Shown: one piece after another, positions 45,097 through 52,991 of the stretch | Position numbering within the stretch: the stretch's first letter is position 1 | Layout: each line of letters starts with the position of its first letter | Assembly (NCBI GenBank): GCA_900473185.1 | Contig: UCKU01000006.1 | Coordinates: 159,258-223,257, forward strand | Length of the DNA stretch: 64,000 nucleotides | Source: Hyphomicrobiales bacterium | Lineage (GTDB): Bacteria > Pseudomonadota > Alphaproteobacteria > Rhizobiales > Rhizobiaceae | Direction: 5' to 3' | The notes under the pieces: model-generated | The model's database searches: none | Told to the model about the DNA's origin: nothing | The model's input: the letters and a program-made list of their open reading frames with translations, nothing else | Program-made: the position numbers and the translations under genes

Positions 45097-46257
45097 ATGC
45101 TGCAGGAAACGATCGATCCATTCGACAGGGCACGAAGGCTTGCCAAGGATTTCTCCGAACGCGCCCATCATTTCGATGCGAGCGGCGAATTTCCCTTCGA
45201 GAACTTCACCCGACTTTACGAAGCGGGGCTACTCGGCTTGGTGACAGCGCCCGAGCATGGCGGCCACGGCGGCGGCCTTGCAGATGCGCAGGCGGTGATC
45301 AGCGAGATCGCCCGCGGCGAGCCATCGACGGCGCTGGTGCTCGCCATGCACTACAACAGCCACTATACGCTGCGGCGGTTCGGAAAATGGCCTACTCATC
45401 TTGCAGAGCGGGTTCTTGTCGCCAACCGGCAAGGTCCAGCCCTGATCAATGCGGCCCAGGCCGAGCCACGCATCGGCTCTCCCGCCCACGGCGCCTTGCC
45501 GGAAACGATCGCAAGGCGCGAGGGCGACAGCTGGCGTATTTCCGGTCGCAAGACCTACGTGACCGGCATACCGATCCTCAAATGGGTATCGCTGCTAGCA
45601 CTGACGGACGAGGCCGAGCCACGGCTCGCCTCCTTCCTGGTGCCGACCGACAGCCCCGGCTTTACGGTCGAAAAGACCTGGAATGCCGCCGGAATGCACG
45701 CGACGGCCAGCGACGACGTCATCCTTGAAGACGTTGTCATTCCCTTCGAAGACCTGATCGAGGCACAGCCCGCTTCAGAACCGATCCGGCGGGAGGAGCA
45801 TGCCACGGCCTTCTTCTTCTCGCTGATCGGCGCCGTCTATCATGGGGTGGCGCTGTCCGCACGTGATAAGGTGCTCGCGTTTTCGGCCCGCCATGCGCCG
45901 GCAAGCCTTGGGGCACCGATCGCCACCGTACCCCGCATCCAGGACAGTCTCGGCGAGATCGAGGTCCGCCTGTCGACGAATGCCAGGCTATTGCGCTCGC
46001 TCGGTGAAGATGTCGATGCCGGCAAGCCGGTCGGCATCGACGCCATGGCCGTGCGCCATGTGGTGATCGACAACGCGGTTACGGTGACAAGCCTGGCGCT
46101 CGATCTTGCCGGCAATCCCGGGCTCAACAGGGATTTCGGACTCGAACGTCAGCATCGCGATGCGATCACCGGCCGCTCGCACGCGCCGCAAAACCACATG
46201 GTCCGGGCAATCGCCGCGAAAAATGCCCTCGCTCGCCTGGAGGCGGGGCGTATCTGA
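45097..46257 (+). CDS. Acyl-CoA dehydrogenase-fold flavoprotein, SfnC/DszC-like
   Basis: A 386-residue acyl-CoA-dehydrogenase-fold protein, the most diverged of the five in the island. It has an N-terminal helical domain (FPFENFTRLYEAGLLGL), SGRKTYVTGIPILKWV, and the C-terminal RDFGLERQHRDAITGRSHAPQ. The C-terminal segment lacks the HWRNxRTxTxHNP pattern of true DszC-like relatives. It could therefore be a real dehydrogenase or a monooxygenase with a smaller substrate. ATG at 45097 follows CAGGAGA. It closes the operon of binding protein, SfnG-like and DszB-like genes. Confidence 0.82.
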   Translation: MLQETIDPFDRARRLAKDFSERAHHFDASGEFPFENFTRLYEAGLLGLVTAPEHGGHGGGLADAQAVISEIARGEPSTALVLAMHYNSHYTLRRFGKWPTHLAERVLVANRQGPALINAAQAEPRIGSPAHGALPETIARREGDSWRISGRKTYVTGIPILKWVSLLALTDEAEPRLASFLVPTDSPGFTVEKTWNAAGMHATASDDVILEDVVIPFEDLIEAQPASEPIRREEHATAFFFSLIGAVYHGVALSARDKVLAFSARHAPASLGAPIATVPRIQDSLGEIEVRLSTNARLLRSLGEDVDAGKPVGIDAMAVRHVVIDNAVTVTSLALDLAGNPGLNRDFGLERQHRDAITGRSHAPQNHMVRAIAAKNALARLEAGRI

Positions 46258-46278
46258 AATTCGAAACAACACAGGGCT

Positions 46279-46301
46279 CGGCCGTCCCGTAGGGGCGGCC
46301 G
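46279..46301. terminator. Bidirectional hairpin between convergent genes
   Basis: CGGCCGTCCC (46279-46288) and GGGGCGGCCG (46292-46301) form a ten-pair stem with one G-U pair and a three-base loop. It sits in the 59-base gap between a + strand operon ending at 46257 and a - strand gene ending at 46317. There is no strong T tract on either side. Confidence 0.5.
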
Positions 46302-46316
46302 GATATGCCGGAGCCA

Positions 46317-47924
46317 TCAGGCATCCGGGCTCAGCCATATCTGGCCGAAGCTGTTGTTGATGCCCTGGGCACCCGGCGCGAAATTCTTCACCTTCTTGCT
46401 GGCGACGATTTGCGAGCCTGCGGCGACAAGATCGACCGAGACGACATCCTCGTGAATGATGCGCTGGAACTGGTACCAAAGATCGCGGCGCTTGGCCTTA
46501 TCGGGCTCGACGGCTGCAGCTTCGAGCAGCCGGTCGACCTCGGGGTTGGCATAGTGGCTGGCGTTCGAGAAGACGAGGCCGATCTTGAAATTCTTGGACC
46601 AGTAGGCGCGCTGCACCCCGAGCGTCGGATCGAAAGTGTTGGATAGCGATTCGATCACTAGGTCGAAGGCACGATCCGTGTAGACGGTCTTCAGGAAGGT
46701 CGCGAGATCCAGTTTGAGGATCTCCGCATCGATGCCCACGGTTGCGAGCGACTGGCGGATGAAATCGGCATAGGAAGGCGGCAGGAAAGAATTATATGCA
46801 AGACGGAGCTTGAACCGCACGCCATTTGCCCCGCGCGGGTAGCCCGCCGTGTCGAGCAGCTTTTCTGCAAGCTTGGGATCCGGTTCACGGGCCTTGATGC
46901 TCGGATCATACCATTTCGGCAATGCCGTGCTGATGGGGCTCGGCGAGACCTGTGCATAGCCGAAGAGCGCGATGTCGACGAGCTTCTGCAAGTCGATGGC
47001 ATGCGCGATTGCCAAGCGCACGTCGCGCTTGGTCAGGATTTCGTTCTCATAATTGAAGAACAGCTGCTGCTGCGGTCCCGAATAGGCATAGGTCGTCGTA
47101 TCCACGACGAGTTTGGGATTGGTCTTGAGGCGCTCGATGTCGGACAAGGGAACAGGATTTGCACCGATGTCGATCTCACCCGTCTCAAGTGCTGCGGCGC
47201 GGGCGGCCGGATCGAGAATAACGCGCAGGATCACACGATCGAGATAGGGCTTTCCCGCATCCCAGTAATTCGGATTGCGCTCGAAGATCAGGTGGCTGCC
47301 GGGGGCCCATTCCTTCAGGAGAAACGGCCCTGTTCCGATCGTCTGGGCAAGCTTGGGCTGCTCCTGTGGCTTGAAGGTTTCGTAGACATGTTTCGGCACG
47401 ATCGGCGATTCCGAGCTTGAGAGCGCCGTGATGAGGTATGGTGCAGGCTTGGTGAGCACGACGATTGCTGTATGAGGATCAGGCGTCTCGACGGCCGTCA
47501 CGTTCTGATAGGTAATCCGGCCGCGCGGATGTGCTTCCTTCAGCCGGAAGATCGTGAAGGCGACGTCGGCGGACGTGAAGTCGGCGCCGTCATGCCATTT
47601 GACCCCCTCGCGCAGCTTGAACGTATAGCGCAACTGATCCTCGCTGACGGACCACTCGGTCGCAAGAAGCGGGATGGGATTAAGATTATAGTCGAAGTCG
47701 AACAGTCCCTCATTGATCTTCGGACCGATCGCCTGTCCCGTGCCTGAGGACGTATTGATGGCGATGAGCGCGCTCGGATCGGGATAATAGGCCCAATTGA
47801 GCGTACCACCTCTGACGGGCGTCTCTGTCGCCGCAGCGGCGGCAAACGTTGGAACGCCCCCCAATGCGAGCCCGGCCGAGCCTGCAAGAAGGAGTTGATT
47901 GAACTGGCGGCGATTGATCGACAT
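46317..47924 (-). CDS. ABC transporter substrate-binding protein, family 5 (Tat-type signal)
   Basis: Fourth intact family 5 receptor, 535 residues. The twin-arginine leader SINRRQFNQLLLAG is almost the same as that of the copy at 31433, with cleavage near FAAAAA. The mature start is RGGTLNWAYYPDPSAL and the block is WHDGADFTSADVAFT. The late block NFKIGLVFSNASHYANPEVDRLLEAA is the region matched by the fragment at 60523. It follows an amidohydrolase gene on the same strand with a palindromic hairpin between. A small inverted repeat ACGCTT/AAGCGT (47945-47960) lies just upstream of its start. No permease is adjacent. Confidence 0.92.
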   Translation of the reverse strand: MSINRRQFNQLLLAGSAGLALGGVPTFAAAAATETPVRGGTLNWAYYPDPSALIAINTSSGTGQAIGPKINEGLFDFDYNLNPIPLLATEWSVSEDQLRYTFKLREGVKWHDGADFTSADVAFTIFRLKEAHPRGRITYQNVTAVETPDPHTAIVVLTKPAPYLITALSSSESPIVPKHVYETFKPQEQPKLAQTIGTGPFLLKEWAPGSHLIFERNPNYWDAGKPYLDRVILRVILDPAARAAALETGEIDIGANPVPLSDIERLKTNPKLVVDTTTYAYSGPQQQLFFNYENEILTKRDVRLAIAHAIDLQKLVDIALFGYAQVSPSPISTALPKWYDPSIKAREPDPKLAEKLLDTAGYPRGANGVRFKLRLAYNSFLPPSYADFIRQSLATVGIDAEILKLDLATFLKTVYTDRAFDLVIESLSNTFDPTLGVQRAYWSKNFKIGLVFSNASHYANPEVDRLLEAAAVEPDKAKRRDLWYQFQRIIHEDVVSVDLVAAGSQIVASKKVKNFAPGAQGINNSFGQIWLSPDA

Positions 47925-48080
47925 TGAAGGCTCCGAAGGCGGCGACGCTTAAAAAAGCGTGCACGGAGCCCCATGCCCCGCTACCGGAATGATCCCTTCG
48001 CGACCCGCCGAAGCAAAGGCAGATTTTCTATCGTGGCGGCGAAGCAAAGCTTGTCGCGCAGGCATAGAAAACAGCAGAGC

Positions 48081-48114
48081 CGAGCATGTCCGCTGCCGGC
48101 AGCAGACATGCTCG
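48081..48114 (-). terminator. 34-bp near-perfect palindrome after the amidohydrolase gene
   Basis: The left arm 48081-48097 pairs with 48098-48114 over 17 positions with a single mismatch (48091/48104); the arms start CGAGCATGTC and end GACATGCTCG. It lies 27 bases beyond the amidohydrolase stop on the - strand, and the - strand sequence beyond contains TTTT. It is most likely a transcription terminator separating the amidohydrolase from the binding-protein gene. Confidence 0.5.
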
Positions 48115-48140
48115 ACGAGACTGGCGAACAGGAAAGACAG

Positions 48141-49076
48141 TTACTGACGCAGGCGGCCCAAAAGTCGACGCGCATTGCCACCAGCCACGAGAGACTGTGA
48201 TTGGGCGTCGAGACCCGCCGCCGTCAGGCTCTGCGCCAACCTCTCCCGGGATAGGGCGGGAAGGATCGGCCAGTCCGTTCCGGCAAGAACGCGCTCTGCG
48301 CCGAAAAACTCCACCAATATGGCGATGATCGAAGGATCGTCGCCCATCGTATCGAAGTAGATGTTAGGCTGGTGCCCGGCTGCACGGTTTTGCCGGGAAT
48401 AAGGGCCTCCGCGCGCCGCCTGCACGACAGCTCCGAGGCCAAGGGTTGCGAAAACGAAATTCAGATCCGGAAATTCGTCCAGCAGGCCGTTTTCCAGGAC
48501 AGACAGGAACGCCACGCCGTTCATCAGCCCGCGACCAAGGGAATTGCCAAGCTTGCCGGCGCCGGCAATGAGGATATCGGCTTGCGGCGCATTGACGGGA
48601 TGCACGAAGACCGGCTTGCCAAAACGGGCAGCGACGGCGAGCGCAGGGCGGGCGACGGGATCACCGATGAACTTGCCGTCGCGATAGGAATCGACGACGA
48701 GGCCGGCCAGTCCAAGTTCGCCGAGCGCCCTCTCTGCCTCGCGGGCGGCCGCCTCGCCGGAAAAGGGATCGATGATCGCCAGTGCGGCCAGACGGTCGGG
48801 CTGGGTCTTGACGAGCCCGGCAAGCCACTCGTTCACTTCGGCGATCACATGAGGATCGGCAGGCTTCTCCATGCCGAACAGGCTCTCGACGGTCGTGCTC
48901 AGAACGGCAAGCGAAACACCCGCCGAGGAAAACTCGTCGATCAGGGAGGCCGGGTCGACAATCTTCTTCAGGACAGTGTCGGGAAGCCCGGCAGATATGC
49001 GCCTGCTGCCATCAGCCCCCCATTCGGGAGGCCAGAGATGTGTGTGAATGTCGACGATATCCAGTTCATGGCTCAT
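48141..49076 (-). CDS. Amidohydrolase-related metal-dependent hydrolase (ACMSD-like TIM barrel)
   Basis: A 311-residue member of the amidohydrolase_2 family. The first metal motif HxH is in DIHTHLWPP near residue 11, a second His in PVFVHPVNAP near 160, and the catalytic/metal Asp in GTDWPILP near 275. The family includes decarboxylases such as ACMSD and hydrolases of lactones and amides; the exact reaction is not readable here. ATG at 49076 begins the homologous region; the open frame upstream is not conserved. It may trim a carbon skeleton or hydrolyse an amide bond of an imported organosulfur conjugate. Confidence 0.87.
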   Translation of the reverse strand: MSHELDIVDIHTHLWPPEWGADGSRRISAGLPDTVLKKIVDPASLIDEFSSAGVSLAVLSTTVESLFGMEKPADPHVIAEVNEWLAGLVKTQPDRLAALAIIDPFSGEAAAREAERALGELGLAGLVVDSYRDGKFIGDPVARPALAVAARFGKPVFVHPVNAPQADILIAGAGKLGNSLGRGLMNGVAFLSVLENGLLDEFPDLNFVFATLGLGAVVQAARGGPYSRQNRAAGHQPNIYFDTMGDDPSIIAILVEFFGAERVLAGTDWPILPALSRERLAQSLTAAGLDAQSQSLVAGGNARRLLGRLRQ

Positions 49077-49236
49077 CTGCTGACGCTTTCCTTCGCATAA
49101 CGATTGTCGTTGGTGTCTCTTATCCCGCGCCAGGGCTGGTCTCATCGGCGATGGATCTCAGAGCCAAGGCACCCAGCGCCAACAGCGCGCCGGCGAAGCT
49201 GAAGCCTTTTTGCAAGTGAGGGGCGATCTTGCGCAA

Positions 49237-50004
49237 CTACGCGGCCTCAAGCCCGTGAATACGCCTGATTTCCTCGGCGACCAGTGCCTGGAGCCGCCAT
49301 AGATTTCGATCGCGGATGCCCTTCTCTTCGAGATGCTTGACGGTGAGATAGAGATATTCGGCACAGGACCCCATATGCCCGCAGGCCCTGGCCAGAACCT
49401 CGGCGACGCTTTCCAGAGGCAGCCCGCGCAGAACGCGCTTGCCCCTCGGCCCGGCCCAGAACACCAGGGCGCGCAAAGGTCCCTGTGGCGTTTCGATCGG
49501 AACCCATCGGATGAAGGAGGAGTCGGTGATCGTGCCAATCTCCCTGCAGATCATGCGACGGATCTGCCCCATGCGGTCTTCTTCCGAGAGCCTGTAGGCG
49601 ACGCCTTTGCATTGCCCGCCCTGATCGAGCGCCATCATCAGACCGGGCACGGCATCAGTCGCCCGCCACCGCGTCATCTGCAGGCAAAAGGACCTGTGCC
49701 AGCCGCGGGCACGGGCGTGCTGCCATTCCACCGCGTCGAAGTCCGGCTTCCAGATCAGCGAGCCATAAGCAAAAATCCATAGCGGCCGGCCCGCCGCTTC
49801 ACGGTATAGTCTCTCCGAAAGAGCCTGAAGCTCCCCGTCGCTCAACGGAACACGATTGGGATCCGGCCCGGGGTCGGCTTCCAGCCTCAGACTGAGTGAC
49901 ACGAGATCGGCCGTCAGCGCCATCGTACGCAAGCCTGCTGGATGGTTCTTTTCCTCCGAGACGGCCTCATGGATCGGTGAGGCTTTCGACAAGAGCGCCT
50001 GCAT
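49237..50004 (-). CDS. chaC: ChaC-family gamma-glutamylcyclotransferase
   Basis: Glutathione-degrading enzyme that converts gamma-glutamyl peptides to 5-oxoproline plus the free dipeptide (Cys-Gly from glutathione). The 255-residue product carries the ChaC substrate loop WIFAYGSLIWKPDF near residue 76 and WHRSFCLQMTRWRAT, then the catalytic-region Glu in REIGTIT. C-terminally NLWRLQALVAEE matches the family end. The start is uncertain: ATG at 50004 or 49923, or GTG at 50046 overlapping the previous gene; none has a strong ribosome site. It ends a leftward unit beginning with FMN reductase, with four short genes between, and could recycle sulfur from glutathione under sulfur limitation. Confidence 0.88.
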   Translation of the reverse strand: MQALLSKASPIHEAVSEEKNHPAGLRTMALTADLVSLSLRLEADPGPDPNRVPLSDGELQALSERLYREAAGRPLWIFAYGSLIWKPDFDAVEWQHARARGWHRSFCLQMTRWRATDAVPGLMMALDQGGQCKGVAYRLSEEDRMGQIRRMICREIGTITDSSFIRWVPIETPQGPLRALVFWAGPRGKRVLRGLPLESVAEVLARACGHMGSCAEYLYLTVKHLEEKGIRDRNLWRLQALVAEEIRRIHGLEAA

Positions 50005-50005
50005 C

Positions 50006-50329
50006 CTAGTGAACCGTGAACTGGCTGAAATAGGCCTGTCGCTCACGCACTGCCCGGATCAGTAAGGCGGCCTCGCGCATGATCGCATTGAAGGTCGCAT
50101 CATCGGCCGATGCGATGCCGTCCGACATAGTCTGGAGAATTCCGATCAGGCGTCCGACGGATTCCTGCGATAGCCCATTCTGACCTTCCAGCCCTTCGGC
50201 AAGAGCGGCGAGCGTTCTCACAATCTCGTCAATGATCTGACGGCGGCGCGCCTGGCTTGCCGGCGGATCACCAGCCCCGGCTAACGCCGTTTCTTCCAAG
50301 TCCCTGTCCATCATGGCTCGCCGCTTCAT
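50006..50329 (-). CDS. Hypothetical 107-residue helical protein
   Basis: I do not recognise this family. The product is acidic and helical throughout (RRRQIIDEIVRTLAALAEGLEG, then SVGRLIGILQTM and FNAIMREAALLIRAVRERQ), with no cysteine and no membrane segment. It starts nine bases after the stop of the 46-residue membrane protein and ends next to ChaC. Starts at 50329, 50314 and 50311 are all possible and none has a clear ribosome site. Close packing in the FMN-reductase operon is the main evidence that it is a gene. Confidence 0.6.
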   Translation of the reverse strand: MKRRAMMDRDLEETALAGAGDPPASQARRRQIIDEIVRTLAALAEGLEGQNGLSQESVGRLIGILQTMSDGIASADDATFNAIMREAALLIRAVRERQAYFSQFTVH

Positions 50330-50338
50330 CGTCGTCGA

Positions 50339-50479
50339 TCAAATCAGTCCGAGGACGAGCGCCAGAATGAAGACAAACGATCCGGCTGCCGCGGCCTGAT
50401 GGAGGCGCAGACAGACGGGGGAGAGCCAGTCGGCGCGATCTCGCGGCAAGAAGCGCTGATGATTGTCGACAATTGCCAT
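50339..50479 (-). CDS. Small single-pass membrane protein (46 residues)
   Basis: A 46-residue protein with a basic, hydrophilic N-terminal half (NHQRFLPRDRADW) and one C-terminal hydrophobic helix (AAAAGSFVFILALVLGLI), typical of tail-anchored small membrane proteins. The ATG at 50479 is preceded by GGAGG at a five-base spacing, a strong ribosome site placed in the 11-base gap after the 55-residue gene. The function is unknown. The packing with neighbouring short genes argues that it is translated. Confidence 0.6.
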   Translation of the reverse strand: MAIVDNHQRFLPRDRADWLSPVCLRLHQAAAAGSFVFILALVLGLI

Positions 50480-50490
50480 TGCCGCCTCCG

Positions 50491-50658
50491 TTAATACCAG
50501 ATTGGAGCTGCCGCTCGCCAAAAGGAAAGCTCGTATTCAAGTGCGGTCTGGTGGTCTTCACCCTCAAAACCGGGCGATCCGATCTTTTGTCCGTGCACTC
50601 GCCGGTCAAAAAGTCGGGCAATTCTTGCAGCGAGATGGGCAAGCATGCCTCGTGTCAT
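50491..50658 (-). CDS. Small basic protein (55 residues)
   Basis: A 55-residue open frame with ATG at 50658, preceded by AGGAGG at a six-base spacing, one of the best ribosome sites in the window. The N-terminus is helical and basic (LAHLAARIARLFDRR) and the C-terminus acidic then aromatic (ALEYELSFWRAAAPIWY). I recognise no family. It is the second of four short genes between FMN reductase and ChaC. Confidence 0.6.
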   Translation of the reverse strand: MTRGMLAHLAARIARLFDRRVHGQKIGSPGFEGEDHQTALEYELSFWRAAAPIWY

Positions 50659-50684
50659 AGCAAACCTCCTCTATCGGTCGGTTG

Positions 50685-50873
50685 TTACGGAGACAGTTCG
50701 GTTCGCCTGGCGCTCAAAAGCAGGTCGCGAGGCGACGCCATCTTTCCGAACAGTCTCAGCAGGCGATTTTCTTCAGACTTCGCCAGCCGGTAGCGCCGCG
50801 AGAAGTCGAAGACGCTCCACAGTTCCTGGCTCGTTGGCGCGGTCTCGGTCTTTTCCTGCAATCTCTGGTGCAT
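50685..50873 (-). CDS. Small hypothetical protein (62 residues)
   Basis: A 62-residue basic protein beginning nine bases after the FMN reductase stop, with AGGGGG overlapping that stop as the ribosome site. It has no cysteine or membrane segment. A helix-turn-helix-like run of charged helices (RYRLAKSEENRLLRLFGKMAS) is visible, but I cannot place it in a family. A DNA- or protein-binding role is possible but unsupported. Confidence 0.55.
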   Translation of the reverse strand: MHQRLQEKTETAPTSQELWSVFDFSRRYRLAKSEENRLLRLFGKMASPRDLLLSARRTELSP

Positions 50874-50882
50874 GGCCGCCCC

Positions 50883-51443
50883 CTATTCTGCGGCATACAG
50901 CGCCGGGCGAGAGCCTGGGAAGAAAGCGTCGATCTCGCTTATGACCTCGTCTATGCGCTTGGAAAGCTGCTCGGAGGAAACGGCGTAGTCAGCAAAATCC
51001 CGATCGGACGCATAGATCGCAGTCGGCAGGGTATGAGACATGAAGAAGCCGAACAACGGGCGCAGTTGGTGTTCGACCATCAGCGCATGCCGGTCGCCGC
51101 CGCCTGTCGCGGTAATGATGATCGGCTTTGCCCGCAACTCGCGCGGATCAATCAGATCGATCAGATGTTTGAAGAGACCTGGATAGGAACCTTTGTAGGT
51201 GGGGGAGCCGACGATCAGCAAATCAGCGCTGACGATCTCGGAGATCACGGCCTCGGCCTGTCCGTCAAGATCTTTGCGCCAGGTGGCGTCTCCGAGGGAA
51301 GGTCCGACATCGAGCATGTCGTAAACCTTGCTGGTAAAACCACGTTTGTCGCTGGCGATGCCGGCGATATGGCTCACGAGCGCCAGCGTCTTGGACGGAC
51401 GGTTGAAGCTGCCTGCGATTCCAACGAGTTTGAGAGCGGCCAT
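50883..51443 (-). CDS. NADPH-dependent FMN reductase (SsuE/MsuE type)
   Basis: A 186-residue flavodoxin-fold reductase that supplies free FMNH2 to two-component monooxygenases. The N-terminal phosphate loop GIAGSFNRPSKT and the flavin-ring segment GSPTYKGSYPGLFKHLIDLI are typical of SsuE and MsuE. It ends with HTLPTAIYASDRDF. ATG at 51443 follows AAGGAAA. Its promoter region carries the TCTA-N9-TAGA palindrome only 30 bases before the start codon, and the two luciferase-type operons on either side would depend on it. It heads a six-gene leftward unit ending with ChaC. Confidence 0.92.
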   Translation of the reverse strand: MAALKLVGIAGSFNRPSKTLALVSHIAGIASDKRGFTSKVYDMLDVGPSLGDATWRKDLDGQAEAVISEIVSADLLIVGSPTYKGSYPGLFKHLIDLIDPRELRAKPIIITATGGGDRHALMVEHQLRPLFGFFMSHTLPTAIYASDRDFADYAVSSEQLSKRIDEVISEIDAFFPGSRPALYAAE

Positions 51444-51472
51444 CGGCTTTCCTTTCCTTGAAATCACTATTG

Positions 51473-51489
51473 TCTATAAAAATACTAGA
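51473..51489. promoter_or_regulatory. TCTA-N9-TAGA palindrome, site 2
   Basis: TCTA at 51473-51476 and TAGA at 51486-51489, with a nine-base AT-rich spacer, 30 bases upstream of the FMN reductase start, where it would overlap or abut the promoter. The surrounding 24 bases match site 1 (29639) at 21 positions. Confidence 0.65.
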
Positions 51490-51618
51490 TTAAAGAAACG
51501 GCAGTTTATGATCGACGCAATGCGCGAAAAAAATGCCTCTTTCTCCGGCGGCCTGAACGGGCTTCATCGCATCGTTCCATCTGCGGCCGTGCCGCGTTGA
51601 GCGAGCGATGCTTATGTT

Positions 51619-52989
51619 TCAAGAGCCGATGCGGGCTGCGACGGGAGCCGCAGGCGCGCTCGCGTCACCAGCCCGCGCAGGATTCTGCGGATAGGGCAGC
51701 CCATAGCGGTCACGAACCGTCTTGCCTTCATATTCCCGCCGATAGACTCCACGATCCTGCAGGATTGGAATGACTTTTTCGACGAATTCCTCGATATCGT
51801 CGGGCGCGCGCGGTGGCTGGAGTGTGTATCCATCCACGGTACCGTCCGCCCAGAGATCGATAATGTCGTCAGCCACTTCCTCCGGGGTCCCGAGCAGGAG
51901 GCGATGATGGCCCTCCGACCTGCGCACCGCTTGTCTCGCGGTCAGCTTCTCGTGCGTCAGAAGGTCGGACAGACCAAGTCCCATGCCCACGGCCTGCAGA
52001 CGGTTGGGATCGGGGATGAACCGTTCGGCATCCAGCACGGCGTCGGGGTTGAAACCGGTCGGGTCGATGCCGTTCTCTCTTACGAATCGCGCGAGCAATC
52101 CGTCTTCCGAGCCGGTGCCGCTATAAAGCTCGTGCTTACGCAGCGCTTCCTCGCGGCTTTCGCCGAGGATGACGACAAGACCGGGCACGATGCGGATACC
52201 CGACGGATCGCGACCGATTGCGGCGGCGCGGTCCCTCACCTTTGCGCCGAAAGCCCGGCCTGCACCGCGCGAAAGGATGTTGCAATAGATGATTTCACCG
52301 TGACGCGCGGCAAGTTCGATACCCCCCTCGGATGCACCGGCCTGGGCGATGACGGGATGTCCCTGCGGCCCTTTCGGCACGTTGAGCGGCCCTCTGACCG
52401 AAAAGTAAGCGCCCTGGTGATCGATCGTATGGGCACTTCCCGCGTCCCAGAACCGGTTTTCAGGCACCTCGCCCTCGCGCGACGGGTCCCAGCTCGCCCA
52501 GAGCTCCTTGGCGACATCAAGGAATTCGGAGGCTTTGGCATAGCGCTCGCTGCGCGGCGGTAGCGGCTCGGAACCGAAATTGGCGGCGACATTCGGGTTG
52601 AAGGAGGACACGACGTTTACGATCAGCCGGCCGCCCGAGATGATATCGGTCGACTGCACCCGCCGGGCAAAATTGAACGGCGAATTATAGGTCGATGACA
52701 TCGTCACGACGAAACCGATATCCGGCACCTGTGCCGAAAGGGCGGTGCAGAGGATCAGCGGATCGATCGTATGAAAGGGGCGGCTCGCGGGATCGGTCAT
52801 CAGCGCCGGATGATCGGAAAAGAAGACCGCATCGAAGCGCCCCCTGTGCGCAAGCTCGGTCAGCCGGCGGTAATATTCCGGGTCGTTGATGTCGTGCCGG
52901 CTGCCACTCCTGTATTTCCAGGCATTGGCAAGATAACCGGTGGTGTTGATGCCGACGTTGAGATTGAGTTTGCGGGCCGGTGTCGTCAT
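51619..52989 (-). CDS. DszA/SoxA-type LLM-class flavin monooxygenase, third copy
   Basis: A 456-residue luciferase-fold monooxygenase, distinct from the two in the 22-28 kb operon. The blocks are GGRLIVNVVSSFNPNVAANFG, GPLNVPKGPQGHPVIAQAGAS and the C-terminal RREYEGKTVRDRYGLPYPQNP. It has the typical length for DszA, NtaA and SnaA. It follows a DszC-like gene by two bases and is the last gene of the ssuA-ssuC-ssuB-DszC-like-DszA-like operon. Substrates should be those imported by the sulfonate-type transporter. FMNH2 would come from the FMN reductase encoded next door. Confidence 0.9.
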   Translation of the reverse strand: MTTPARKLNLNVGINTTGYLANAWKYRSGSRHDINDPEYYRRLTELAHRGRFDAVFFSDHPALMTDPASRPFHTIDPLILCTALSAQVPDIGFVVTMSSTYNSPFNFARRVQSTDIISGGRLIVNVVSSFNPNVAANFGSEPLPPRSERYAKASEFLDVAKELWASWDPSREGEVPENRFWDAGSAHTIDHQGAYFSVRGPLNVPKGPQGHPVIAQAGASEGGIELAARHGEIIYCNILSRGAGRAFGAKVRDRAAAIGRDPSGIRIVPGLVVILGESREEALRKHELYSGTGSEDGLLARFVRENGIDPTGFNPDAVLDAERFIPDPNRLQAVGMGLGLSDLLTHEKLTARQAVRRSEGHHRLLLGTPEEVADDIIDLWADGTVDGYTLQPPRAPDDIEEFVEKVIPILQDRGVYRREYEGKTVRDRYGLPYPQNPARAGDASAPAAPVAARIGS

Positions 52990-52991
52990 TG

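Noticed and set aside
49123..49236. Short - strand stretch resembling the hydrophobic C-terminus of a membrane transporter
   Set aside because: It is only about 38 codons, has a stop immediately upstream and no recognisable motif. It may be a relic but is too short to call.
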